Positions 27,236-36,107 of a DNA stretch of 64,000 nt are shown here, in pieces. Position numbers and translations under genes: made by a program. Source of the DNA: Marinobacter litoralis (GTDB taxonomy: Bacteria; Pseudomonadota; Gammaproteobacteria; Pseudomonadales; Oleiphilaceae); contig NZ_QMDL01000001.1 in assembly GCF_003336705.1 (NCBI RefSeq), positions 620,001 to 684,000 on the forward strand. Reading direction: 5' to 3'. Positions within the stretch are counted from its first letter, which is position 1, and each line of letters opens with the position of its first letter. The notes under the pieces were generated by a model that saw only the letters and a list, made by a program, of their open reading frames with translations, did not search any database and was not told where the DNA came from.

Positions 27236-28645
27236 ATGCCGTTGAGAAGGGCCACGGGGTGCAGAACACCAGACTGCTCACCGTGTATTCGCTGGTTTTC
27301 CTTCGTCGTTTTGGTCGTCAGTTTATTGCTGCCGCTTCGAGCTGCCGCCCTCGACTGGGCCTTTATTCTAGAGAAGGGGGTGATAGACCTAACGTTGCCA
27401 GATACCCGATCGGGTGATTGGCAAATGAAGGGAATCCACGTCAACCTGGGCGGAGTGAATCTCGCCGTAAACTTCGCTGGTATTGGTTCTCTGGCGGAGC
27501 GAAGCACCGTTTCGGGAAATGTCAGACTGCGCGTGGCGGAGCTCAAACACCCGCAGCTTAAAACGCAAGGGTGGCAGTTTGAGGGCAGGGCGACTGGCAC
27601 CTTGGCGGACCTGACTCTTCAAGGCCGGGTGCGTGCAGACTCTGGTCTGGTAGCGGATGTGGTGATCAGGAACGTCACCGGAGAATTCCTTGCGGGCCGG
27701 TTCGTACTGAACCTGAGCGGTGAGCAGATCCAACAAGTGCTGGCCGCAACGCTGGCCGATTGGCCGGAACTTCTCGAAGTTTCCCGCGGCGAAGTCCGCT
27801 CCGTTTCAACCGTGCGTATAGAGCCTGATACCCCGTTCGCCCTTGAAAGCCAGTTTGAGCTTGAGGGGGTTAGTGGGCTGATTGGCACTACTGCCGTTAC
27901 CGACCTGCATGGCCAATTGCGGGTAAGCTTGGAAGAGGGCCAGATTACCGCCCGCACCAGCGACCTGACCATCGCTAAGATTAACTCAGGTATTGGCATC
28001 GGGCCACTGCGTTTATTTGCCGACTATCGGGCGCCGCTGGCCGAATTGTTCGCGGGCGTGCTTAACATCCAGCAGGCAACCGCCGAGTTTCTGGATGGAC
28101 GCGTGCGAGTGGCTCCCCGCAGCATCGACTTATCCGAAGACCCCTGGTCGTTGCCTATCGAAGCCTATGACGTTTCACTGGCCAAATTGCTGCAGGTGTA
28201 CCCCGCTGAAGGGCTTTCCGGAACGGGCCAACTGACAGGGCGCATACCGGTGACGGTTGGCTCCGCGGGTATTGAAGTGGCGGGGGGCAGAATGGCCGCC
28301 GAATCGCCCGGCGGCATCCTGCGCCTGCCCGCCGAGCGCCTGAAAGCGATGCTGGGTAGCAGCCAGGGGATGGAGCAAGTAGTGGAAGCTTTGCAAAACT
28401 TTCACTACAAGGTGCTCAACAGCACGATAGACTACGATAGTAAGGGGAGATTGGTGTTGGGCTTAAGGCTTGAGGGCCAAAAAGCCAGCGATCGCAGGGA
28501 GCAGCCCATCGTGCTCAATCTCAATCTTGAAGAAGATATCCCGGCCCTGTTAACCAGCCTGCAGTTGAGCGGCAGGGTCAACGAAGCCGTAACGGAACGC
28601 GTTCGGGAGCGACTGAAGCAAACCGGACAGGAGACAGCACCATGA
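27236..28645 (+). CDS. YdbH-like AsmA-family intermembrane lipid transport protein, short form
   Basis: A 469-residue protein with an N-terminal membrane anchor or signal (about 18-40) and a beta-rich remainder. It matches the C-terminal portion of YdbH in sequence style (PVTVGSAGIEVAGGRMAAESPGG and the FHYKVLNSTIDYDSKGRLVLGLRLEG end). E. coli YdbH has about 880 residues and, with YhdP and TamB, moves phospholipids to the outer membrane. Here only about half of that length is present. Assignment rests also on ynbE (overlapping by ATGA) and ydbL downstream, the same three-gene order as E. coli. Confidence 0.82.
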   Translation: MPLRRATGCRTPDCSPCIRWFSFVVLVVSLLLPLRAAALDWAFILEKGVIDLTLPDTRSGDWQMKGIHVNLGGVNLAVNFAGIGSLAERSTVSGNVRLRVAELKHPQLKTQGWQFEGRATGTLADLTLQGRVRADSGLVADVVIRNVTGEFLAGRFVLNLSGEQIQQVLAATLADWPELLEVSRGEVRSVSTVRIEPDTPFALESQFELEGVSGLIGTTAVTDLHGQLRVSLEEGQITARTSDLTIAKINSGIGIGPLRLFADYRAPLAELFAGVLNIQQATAEFLDGRVRVAPRSIDLSEDPWSLPIEAYDVSLAKLLQVYPAEGLSGTGQLTGRIPVTVGSAGIEVAGGRMAAESPGGILRLPAERLKAMLGSSQGMEQVVEALQNFHYKVLNSTIDYDSKGRLVLGLRLEGQKASDRREQPIVLNLNLEEDIPALLTSLQLSGRVNEAVTERVRERLKQTGQETAP

Positions 28646-28857
28646 TCAATGTATCGCGGCTGCGCCGGCCGCTTGCGATCACCACCTTATGGTTGGCAAT
28701 CTTGCCAGTAGGGTTAATCGCCTGCACACCAACGGTGCAAATGGCCGCACCCAAAGAACCGATTACCGTAAACCTGAACGTAAAGATCCAGCACGAAATC
28801 TACGTAAAAGTGGATAAAGACGTGGATGAACTGTTCAGCGAAAAAGGCCTGTTCTGA
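28642..28857 (+). CDS. ynbE: YnbE family lipoprotein
   Basis: A 71-residue lipoprotein. The signal peptide ends in LIAC (Cys about residue 28), and the mature part keeps the YnbE signature APKEPITVNLNVKI plus a KVDKDVDELF tail. In E. coli, YnbE is an outer-membrane lipoprotein that stacks by beta-strand augmentation and partners YdbH in phospholipid transport. Its ATG overlaps the ydbH-like stop codon (ATGA), so translation is coupled. Confidence 0.92.
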   Translation: MINVSRLRRPLAITTLWLAILPVGLIACTPTVQMAAPKEPITVNLNVKIQHEIYVKVDKDVDELFSEKGLF

Positions 28858-28899
28858 TACCAAGCAGGCAATCTCAAAAGCTGAGCAAGGAGGTTAACG

Positions 28900-29244
28900 A
28901 TGAAACAACTGACACAACTGAGTGCCATTCTGTTGGCCATGGTTCTCGCTATCCCGGCGTTGGCTATGGAGCTGGATGAGGCCAAAGACAAGTTGGAGTC
29001 TGTAAAACAGCAAGGCTTGGTGGGCGAAACCCCAACCGGTTATCTGGACGTTGTTCGCGCAACAGGCGAAGCTCGTGAGGTGGTTGAAGCCATTAACCAA
29101 GCCCGCCGCAATGAATACACACGCATTGCCGAAAAACACGCCATACCTGTTACCCAGGTGGAAACCGTTGCCGGTAAGAAAGCGATCGACATAACCCCCA
29201 GCGGCCAGTTCGTGCTGATTGAGGGGCAGTGGGTGAAGAAATAG
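28900..29244 (+). CDS. ydbL: YdbL family periplasmic protein
   Basis: A 114-residue secreted protein with a signal peptide (about 1-22, cleaved after ALA) and the YdbL (DUF1318) pattern: LDEAKDK, GETPTGYLDVV, INQARRNEYTRIAEKH and a C-terminal GQWVKK. In E. coli, YdbL modulates YnbE assembly. AAGGAGG precedes ATG 28900. It is the third gene of the ydbH-ynbE-ydbL operon. Confidence 0.92.
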   Translation: MKQLTQLSAILLAMVLAIPALAMELDEAKDKLESVKQQGLVGETPTGYLDVVRATGEAREVVEAINQARRNEYTRIAEKHAIPVTQVETVAGKKAIDITPSGQFVLIEGQWVKK

Positions 29245-29256
29245 AATCTCCTTTTT

Positions 29257-29277
29257 CGGGACATCGGGACATCGGGA
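29257..29277. repeat. Short 8-nt tandem repeat
   Basis: CGGGACAT is repeated twice in full and begins a third time (CGGGA). It lies in the 49-nt gap between ydbL and the fructokinase gene; length could vary between strains. Confidence 0.6.
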
Positions 29278-29293
29278 TTGAAAGGCGAGTTTT

Positions 29294-30208
29294 ATGCACA
29301 GCGATTGGCTGATTGGAATCGACTTGGGCGGCACCAAAACCGAAGTCATCCTGATGGACCGGCAAAGCAACGAACACTTCCGGCAGCGGGTGCCGACACC
29401 GGCCGGAGATTACCGCGCTACCCTTGAAACCATTCAATCGCTGGTGCTGGCGGCCGAGGTAAAAGCCGGTGTAAGCGGTTTGCCCGTGGGTATTGGCATT
29501 CCCGGAAGCATTTCCGGTATTACGGGCCAGGTGAAGAACGGCAACTCCACCTGGCTTAACGGCCGGCCGATGAAAGACGACTTGAGCGCCCTGTTGAAAC
29601 GGCCGGTAACCGTCACCAACGATGCCAACTGCCTGGCACTATCCGAAGCGACCGACGGGGCCGGCAAAAGCCACAACGTGGTATTCGCCGCCATACTGGG
29701 CACCGGATGCGGTGCCGGAGTCAGCATTAATGGCCGCCTCCTCACCGGCCCTAACGGCGTAGCGGGTGAGTGGGGCCACAACCCCTTAGCCTGGACCCCG
29801 CAAACCGAATTGGAGCAGCGCCCGTGCTTCTGCAGGCGCTATGGCTGCAACGAAACCTTCCTGTCTGGTACCGGCCTATCACTGACCCATCAATTCCTGC
29901 ACGGCCACAACGCACCGGCCAAAACCATCACCGAAAACGCCCTCCAAGGTGATAAAGCTGCGAACGAAACACTGAACCACTACCTAGAGCACTTAGCCCG
30001 AGGCCTGGCGGCTGTGATCAACGTGCTAGACCCAGACATTATCGTGCTGGGCGGCGGCATGAGTAATGCCGAGCAAATCTACCAAGAATTGCCGAAAAGG
30101 CTGCCGAACTACGTGTTTGGTGGCGAATGCGACACGCCCGTGGTGCGGGCAGTGCATGGGGATTCCAGTGGGGTGCGTGGGGCGGCTTGGTTGGGGGTTT
30201 CCGGCTGA
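29294..30208 (+). CDS. mak: ROK-family fructokinase (Mak type)
   Basis: A 304-residue sugar kinase. The N-terminal ATP motif GIDLGGTKTEVI, PTPAGDYRATLETI, GIPGSIS, NSTWLNG and NDANCLALSEATDGA closely follow E. coli Mak (manno(fructo)kinase). The ROK zinc site is present as CFCRRYGC preceded by GEWGHNPL, and the catalytic Asp lies in NDAN. It would phosphorylate fructose at carbon 6. A related function such as N-acetylglucosamine kinase is less likely given the sequence. No strong ribosome-binding site is visible. It is the last gene before the AT-richer helicase module. Confidence 0.88.
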   Translation: MHSDWLIGIDLGGTKTEVILMDRQSNEHFRQRVPTPAGDYRATLETIQSLVLAAEVKAGVSGLPVGIGIPGSISGITGQVKNGNSTWLNGRPMKDDLSALLKRPVTVTNDANCLALSEATDGAGKSHNVVFAAILGTGCGAGVSINGRLLTGPNGVAGEWGHNPLAWTPQTELEQRPCFCRRYGCNETFLSGTGLSLTHQFLHGHNAPAKTITENALQGDKAANETLNHYLEHLARGLAAVINVLDPDIIVLGGGMSNAEQIYQELPKRLPNYVFGGECDTPVVRAVHGDSSGVRGAAWLGVSG

Positions 30209-30355
30209 CCTAGCGAGTCCTTGCCAGATTGTACTGAAAGACTTGGCTTCCTATACATAGAAGGCTAATGTTTCACCAAACAGCTTTATCATAAAAATGT
30301 TGACGACAATGGATGTCGGAACCTCCTTGTACCTGGTTTCCATTTAACTCATCTC

Positions 30356-33300
30356 ATGTCGTCCAATTCATTGGTAAAAGGTCGGGTTTTACCGCCTTTG
30401 CACGGATTTGAGACTATGCAGCAAGCAGGAATCTACGAGCAGCTAATTACCCAGCTCATTGAAAGCCGTTTAGATCGAGATAGATTCTTTGTCGGTGAAC
30501 GACAGCTAAGTAGCGCCGAAGCATCCGTGTGGTTGTCTCGCTTTCTAACTGGGATTCTAGAGTTTGCTGTTGAGTCAGTTCCAGCAGGAGACGATCGTTT
30601 ACACAAGCAGATTGAGCTATCCAATCAGCTGATTATGTGGTTGAAAAGCCGAATTCAGGATAATGGCTTTCTCGAAGAGAACCTTCTGGATAGCCAAGGG
30701 AAAATCCTGACAGCTCTTTATGAGCTAGAAAACCCAGTCGCGGCTAACCTTAAGCAGTATGTTGAAGACATATTCCCCCTCACAGGTCTTACCCAAAGTG
30801 AGCTCTTTTCCGGCAGTAATGCGGGCTTATCGCTTGAGTCAGAGTTAAAGCGAGAAATTCTTTCTGCCGATAAGATTTATTGGCTGGTGTCGTTTATAAA
30901 GTGGGCTGGGATTCGTATTTTTAGGAAAGAGTTAGAAGCGTTCACCGCCAGTGGTCGGGAGCTCAAGATCATTACGACCTCCTATATGGGCGCAACAGAC
31001 GCAAAAGCCGTTGAGTATTTGGCCGGCTTGCCCAATACGGAAGTGAAACTAAGCTACAACACCGAGCGTGAAAGGCTTCATGCGAAAAGCTATTTATTTC
31101 TCCGAGATTCAGGGTTTCATACGGGGTATATCGGGTCATCAAACCTCTCTCGTTCTGCGTTGACCAATGGCCTTGAATGGAACCTCAAAATAACCTCTCA
31201 GGAAATTCCGCATATCATCACCAAGTCCCTCAGTACGTTCGAAACTTATTGGGCATCGGAGGAGTTTGAGCAATTTGATGGACTGGCTGAAAGCGCAGAG
31301 AAACTGAAGCGAGCGTTAAAACAGCAGAAAGGAACGTATGAACCCAATTCGGCACATTTCTTTGAGATAACACCGTTTCCCCATCAAAAAGAAATTCTTG
31401 AACAGCTCACGGTCGAGCGGAATGTTCACCAACGTTTTCGAAATCTTGTAGTGGCAGCTACGGGTACTGGTAAGACACTGATTTCAGCTTTTGATTTCAG
31501 CAGATTCTTAAGGGCCAAGCCTGATGCAAAGTTTTTGTTTGTTGCACACAGAGAAGAAATCTTGAGGCAGGCCCGTGAAGCCTTTCGTGGAGTGCTAAGG
31601 AATAGTGCTTTTGGTGAGCTCTGGGTTGGTGGGCAGAAACCTGACCATTACCAACAATTATTCGTGTCGGTTCAGACTTTAAATAATCAACTCGATCAGC
31701 TCCAATTAACCTCAGATTTTTATGATTACATTGTGATTGATGAGGTACACCACATTGCCGCATCAAGCTATCGAGCGTTACTTAAGAGCTTCTCCCCAGC
31801 AATACTCCTCGGGCTGACAGCGACACCAGAGCGACATGATGGTGGGGATATTCTCAGTGATTTTGGTGGCGTGATTGCGGCTGAGCTTCGCTTACCGGAA
31901 GCAATCAACCGTCGTCACCTTTGCCCATTTCAGTACTTTGGAATCGATGACGATACTGACCTTCGCAGCATTCCTTGGAGTCGCGGGCGTTATGACGTAG
32001 CGCAACTAACAAACCTGTACACGCATAACCAAAGCCGAGTACAGAAAATCTTAAGGAGTTTGCAGGAGATCGTCACGGATTTGGGAGATATGAAAGCTTT
32101 GGCTTTCTGTGTGAGCCGTGACCATGCGAATTTTATGGTCAAGCAATTTCTGTTACATGGCATTAAGGCAGATGTGTTGACCAGCGACAACAGTGATGAC
32201 CGACATCAAAAGCAGCAGGATATTCGGTCAGGGAAAATCAACGTGTTGTGCGTTGTCGATATATTCAACGAAGGCGTTGATATTCCGGAAGTGGATACCC
32301 TTTTGTTTTTACGGCCAACAGAGAGTTTGACCATATTCTTGCAGCAGCTTGGTCGCGGTCTTCGCCTTTCAGAGGGGAAGGATTGCTGCACGGTATTGGA
32401 TTTCGTGGGTAACTCTCGGCCAGAGTACGATTTTGCTAATAAGTTCCGAGCACTGGTAGGTAAGTCTGAGCGTTCGATCACGGAAGAATTAAAGCAGGGT
32501 TTCCCTCATGCACCATTAGGTTGCCGGATTGAGTTGACCAAGAAAACTCAGGAAATGGTGTTACGAAACATTCGGCAGGCAACTCTGACGCTGACACGGC
32601 TTGTGTCCATGATTCGCCAGTTCCCTCAGCATTCGACGCAGCCGTTGACGCTTCGGAATTTTATTAATCATCACCCTCATATTAATTTGAATGAGCTGTA
32701 TAAACGGGGTAGTTGGTTAGAGCTCGTGAGCAAGGCCAGTGATGAGGTTGTGGTACATGCCGGCTCCTTCAAGCTGATGAAGAAAGGAATCTTCAATCGG
32801 ATTTTGACGGGCGACGACCACCAATACTTATTGTTCCTTAAGAATCTGTGTGATTCAGATTTTCAGTTTGAAAACGACGATCAGCGCCGTGCGTTGATGT
32901 GCCATTATGATTTCTGGCAGAAGTCTGGTTCGGATCTGAAGTTTGAGTCGCTGACGCAAAGCCTAAGCAAACTCAGCAAGATGGGGCTGTCTAAAGAGTT
33001 GTCTTACGTGCTGGATTGGAAATTGGCGCGCACCAAGCATGAGCAGCCAACTATGCCAGACCTGCAGCAAGTACCTCTGAGATTACATGCGCGTTATTCC
33101 AGAGAGCAGATTTTGGTTGGGTTTGGAGCCATCACGTTTGGGTACCAGCCTCCTTCACGAGAAGGTGTTTTCGTCATTCAAGATCAGAACATCGAACTTC
33201 TTTTTGTAACCTTAGACAAAAATGAAAAGCAATTTTCTCCAACCACTATGTACCACGATTACGCCATAAGCGAGCAGTTGTTCCATTGGCAGTCACAAAA

Positions 33301-33547
33301 TAGCGCTCGACCTGATCGTGGTAGGGGGAAAGATTACATTCAACACAGTGCGATAAATAAACGAGTCTTCTTGTTTGTGAGAGAGCAAGCGAAAGATCAG
33401 TACGGCCGAACCGTGGGGTTTGTGAATTATGGTGAGGTTGACTATGTATCTCATACGGGCTCACAACCTATGAGCATTACATGGAAACTTCGCACGCCAA
33501 TGCCAAACTTTATGTGGCAGCAGGCGGCAAAATTGGCGGTAGCATGA
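30356..33547 (+). CDS. HKD (PLD-like) nuclease - SF2 helicase - DUF3427 protein
   Basis: A 1063-residue multidomain protein. Residues about 165-320 form a phospholipase-D-type nuclease with the single HxK motif (His242, Lys244) followed by GYIGSSNLSRSALTNG. An SF2 helicase follows (about 340-690): Walker A AATGTGKT (Lys373), DEVHH (462-466), LTATPERHDGG, and motif VI QQLGRGLRLSEGK. The rest (about 700-1060) fits DUF3427. Such proteins occur in bacterial defence islands, and the enzymatic parts suggest ATP-driven DNA remodelling with cleavage; the biological role here is inference. The sequence is visibly more AT-rich than neighbours. Its stop overlaps the next start (ATGA). Confidence 0.88.
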   Translation: MSSNSLVKGRVLPPLHGFETMQQAGIYEQLITQLIESRLDRDRFFVGERQLSSAEASVWLSRFLTGILEFAVESVPAGDDRLHKQIELSNQLIMWLKSRIQDNGFLEENLLDSQGKILTALYELENPVAANLKQYVEDIFPLTGLTQSELFSGSNAGLSLESELKREILSADKIYWLVSFIKWAGIRIFRKELEAFTASGRELKIITTSYMGATDAKAVEYLAGLPNTEVKLSYNTERERLHAKSYLFLRDSGFHTGYIGSSNLSRSALTNGLEWNLKITSQEIPHIITKSLSTFETYWASEEFEQFDGLAESAEKLKRALKQQKGTYEPNSAHFFEITPFPHQKEILEQLTVERNVHQRFRNLVVAATGTGKTLISAFDFSRFLRAKPDAKFLFVAHREEILRQAREAFRGVLRNSAFGELWVGGQKPDHYQQLFVSVQTLNNQLDQLQLTSDFYDYIVIDEVHHIAASSYRALLKSFSPAILLGLTATPERHDGGDILSDFGGVIAAELRLPEAINRRHLCPFQYFGIDDDTDLRSIPWSRGRYDVAQLTNLYTHNQSRVQKILRSLQEIVTDLGDMKALAFCVSRDHANFMVKQFLLHGIKADVLTSDNSDDRHQKQQDIRSGKINVLCVVDIFNEGVDIPEVDTLLFLRPTESLTIFLQQLGRGLRLSEGKDCCTVLDFVGNSRPEYDFANKFRALVGKSERSITEELKQGFPHAPLGCRIELTKKTQEMVLRNIRQATLTLTRLVSMIRQFPQHSTQPLTLRNFINHHPHINLNELYKRGSWLELVSKASDEVVVHAGSFKLMKKGIFNRILTGDDHQYLLFLKNLCDSDFQFENDDQRRALMCHYDFWQKSGSDLKFESLTQSLSKLSKMGLSKELSYVLDWKLARTKHEQPTMPDLQQVPLRLHARYSREQILVGFGAITFGYQPPSREGVFVIQDQNIELLFVTLDKNEKQFSPTTMYHDYAISEQLFHWQSQNSARPDRGRGKDYIQHSAINKRVFLFVREQAKDQYGRTVGFVNYGEVDYVSHTGSQPMSITWKLRTPMPNFMWQQAAKLAVA

Positions 33548-35226
33548 CAGTCGCTTCTTACAATCATAACGCTCAGCATTTTTTTGACCAATACCAGTCG
33601 TTGACCTTCGAGCAAGTTCATAGCGATTGGTTTCCGCTATTAGAAAAGCAAAATGGCCTTGTTTTGGACGTTGGTGCCGGTAGTGGTCGCGATGCTTTGG
33701 CGTTAGCCGAACGGGGTTGGGATGTGCTGGCGGTTGAGCCAGCTTTAGAGCTACGTCGGTTGGGTGAAGAGTTAACGGCCCATAGCAGTGTTCAGTGGTT
33801 AGCTGATTCGCTTCCCGATTTAAGTGAGGTCCGTAAGCTAAGTTATCGTTTTGATCTGATTTTGGTGTCGGCTGTCTGGATGCATTTGGCGCCCAGCTCT
33901 CGGGAGAGGGCGTTTCGTATTCTCACCGAACAGTTAGCACCCGCTGGAATGTTGGTTATTACCCTCCGCCATGGCCCAGGCGATAGCGACAGGCAGTTCT
34001 TCGAGGTGAGTAGGGCCGAATTGGACAGTTTTGCCCGTCAGCGAGCTGTTATGCCAGTACCTGCTCTGCAAGCACCCCGTGCTGATGAATTAAAGCGTCA
34101 GGATGTGTGGTGGGAAACGGCGGTATACAAGTTGCCCGATGACGGAACGGGAGCGCTGCCCACGCTGCGTCACGTCATAGTCAATGACAATAAGGCTTCA
34201 ACGTACAAACTCGGATTGCTTCGAACTCTGGTTCGAATTGCTGACGGCGCCCCGGGCCTAGTGTTGAATCGCACCGATGATTGGGTAGAAGTTCCGCTTG
34301 GTGCAGTTGGCTTATTTTGGATTATGCTGTACCACCCATTGGTACTCCGTCATCAATTGAGGCAATCCCCCGGCAAGCTTGGGTATGGTTTTGCCAAGGA
34401 CGATTTTTTTAAGCTTCAGAAATTCGCGCCTCTCGATTTCAGGGTGGGTATGTCCTTGTCGGCTGAAGTAGCTCCCATTGTGCTCAGAGCTATTCGCGAT
34501 GCCTGTGCCAATATCCTTAAAAATCCAGCGCATTTTACTACCTGGCCGGGAAGTAACCGCCCGATTTTTGAGGGTGGCTCTCAGCGCATAGCCATCAAAA
34601 GTGAGTCCGTTCGGCTAGATAAAGCTACCTTGGCTCGTTTTGGCACTTTCCGGGTTCCGGTGATGCTATGGGATGCGTTCAGTCGATACGCCTGTTGGGT
34701 CGAACCGGCGATCGTGAATGAATGGATTGGTTTGATGAGCAGCTGGGAAGTTCGCTATTCAATGGATGTGTATCACCAGGGGTTGCAATGGGTAGAGGGC
34801 CGTCGTGATACATCTACTGTTCGCCATATGGTGGATCTTCAACTGCAGACGGGTAATGTCGAATGCATTTGGACTGCCAAAAGCCTTAAGGGGCGGAGGT
34901 TTGAAGTGGATCACTGTTTCCCATGGTCACGATGGAATAACAATGATCTATGGAATCTAATGCCTGCAACTCACACAGCTAATGCGGCTAAATCTGAAAA
35001 GCTTCCTGCGGACTCGCTCCTTAGACAGGCACGACCGCGAGTTTTGAGTTGGTGGGAACGAGCCATTCTTGGCACGGAAAGAGAAGCCCAATTCTTCTCT
35101 GAGGCAGAAGCTGCACTGCCTTTGTTTGGGCAAGAGAGAACAGCCGAGGGAGTGTTTGAGGGTATGCTACAGCAGCGACTACGTTTGAAGGCAAACCTGC
35201 AACTCTCAGAGTGGTTAGGGGTTTAG
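33544..35226 (+). CDS. Class I SAM methyltransferase fused to an HNH nuclease
   Basis: A 560-residue fusion. The N-terminal domain (about 20-190) is a class I methyltransferase with motif I LDVGAGSGRDALAL (41-54); I see no NPPY or DPPY motif of amino DNA methylases. A middle region of about 240 residues I do not recognise contains a conserved-looking NDNKASTYKLGLLRTLVR stretch. The C-terminal HNH domain has FEVDHCFPWSRW (453-464), NLMPATHTANAAKSEKLP, giving the His, Asn and metal-binding pattern. ATG 33544 overlaps the helicase stop codon, so both proteins are made together. Restriction, DNA repair or abortive defence are possible roles. Confidence 0.85.
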   Translation: MTVASYNHNAQHFFDQYQSLTFEQVHSDWFPLLEKQNGLVLDVGAGSGRDALALAERGWDVLAVEPALELRRLGEELTAHSSVQWLADSLPDLSEVRKLSYRFDLILVSAVWMHLAPSSRERAFRILTEQLAPAGMLVITLRHGPGDSDRQFFEVSRAELDSFARQRAVMPVPALQAPRADELKRQDVWWETAVYKLPDDGTGALPTLRHVIVNDNKASTYKLGLLRTLVRIADGAPGLVLNRTDDWVEVPLGAVGLFWIMLYHPLVLRHQLRQSPGKLGYGFAKDDFFKLQKFAPLDFRVGMSLSAEVAPIVLRAIRDACANILKNPAHFTTWPGSNRPIFEGGSQRIAIKSESVRLDKATLARFGTFRVPVMLWDAFSRYACWVEPAIVNEWIGLMSSWEVRYSMDVYHQGLQWVEGRRDTSTVRHMVDLQLQTGNVECIWTAKSLKGRRFEVDHCFPWSRWNNNDLWNLMPATHTANAAKSEKLPADSLLRQARPRVLSWWERAILGTEREAQFFSEAEAALPLFGQERTAEGVFEGMLQQRLRLKANLQLSEWLGV

Positions 35227-35299
35227 AGAGCTGATTGTTTCACAGTGATCGTTCAGGGCACTTCTCTTGCACGAATGGATTCATTAAATCGTACTGCCT

Positions 35300-36058
35300 T
35301 TATTGTTGCGTACCCCACTCCCCCTGCCGCTCCCGAAAATCCTCCAAAATCTCCTCCTTGATACCTTCTTCCTCAAGCTGCTTCAGAACCTCAGGCAGGG
35401 CGTTGGCTAACTTCCAATGGCGCCGGTTCAGGTAGTGGTAAAGATCATAGGCCGCCAGGGGCTCTTCAATAATGTGAATGTTGGCCAGATCCTTTTGTTT
35501 GAGTGGTGAAAACTGAGCAACAAAGGTAAACAAAGCAACGTCCACCCGTTTCGATTCAAGAAGACTAAGAGCTTGAGCGTTGCTGTTGGCGTACACGGGG
35601 ATCATGCCCATATTCTGGGCAGTCAATTCCGAGATGATAATGCCTCGGCGTACCGCAACGGCGCGTGATGGCTCCGGGGGCAGGGCCAGAAAATGTTCTT
35701 CGTTTTTCCGCACGACCGCTTTCAAGGTGCCATGGAGTAGCGGGTGCTCAACGCGAATAAGATTAGGGTACAGCTGGGCTACGCGTTTAATCCGGAAAAG
35801 GTCGCCATCCACCAGCCCCGTTTCGGCCATCATCAAGGCTCTGCGTGATGGAGTGATGAGTATGGAAGCATCTACGCCTAGTCGTTGGTAGGCCTGTTTG
35901 AGTATGGCGAAACCCGCCGCTGTGGTTGGTTCGTCAAAGATTGCTGTGATCTTGATTTGATCGGATTGTTCTGCAACAGTACCAGCAGGCAGCATTAGTA
36001 ACGCGGCCAGAATCCAAGCATAAAACCTTTTAATGGTGAGCATGGATGCATCACTCAT
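35300..36058 (-). CDS. Periplasmic substrate-binding protein, family 3-like (copy 2)
   Basis: A 252-residue secreted protein with a signal peptide (about residues 6-30) and a bilobed solute-binding fold of SBP family 3 type. It is a paralogue of the gene just upstream: both share ITPSRRALMM, GLVDGDLFRI, RRGIIIxE and the DLYHYLNRRHxxLAxALP end. Ligand unknown. No permease or ATPase gene is nearby, so it may serve a receptor or an unlinked transporter. ATG 36058 and ATG 36043 are both possible; neither has a clear ribosome-binding site. It ends 73 nt from the HNH fusion gene. Confidence 0.8.
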   Translation of the reverse strand: MSDASMLTIKRFYAWILAALLMLPAGTVAEQSDQIKITAIFDEPTTAAGFAILKQAYQRLGVDASILITPSRRALMMAETGLVDGDLFRIKRVAQLYPNLIRVEHPLLHGTLKAVVRKNEEHFLALPPEPSRAVAVRRGIIISELTAQNMGMIPVYANSNAQALSLLESKRVDVALFTFVAQFSPLKQKDLANIHIIEEPLAAYDLYHYLNRRHWKLANALPEVLKQLEEEGIKEEILEDFRERQGEWGTQQ

Positions 36059-36107
36059 TCGGCGTGGTCGGCTGTCTTCAGAAGACAGGTTCGGTTTGTC
36101 GGTAGGG

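Noticed and set aside
29257..29277. Short CGGGACAT direct repeats as a CRISPR-like array
   Set aside because: Only 2.6 copies of 8 nt without spacers; a simple tandem repeat.
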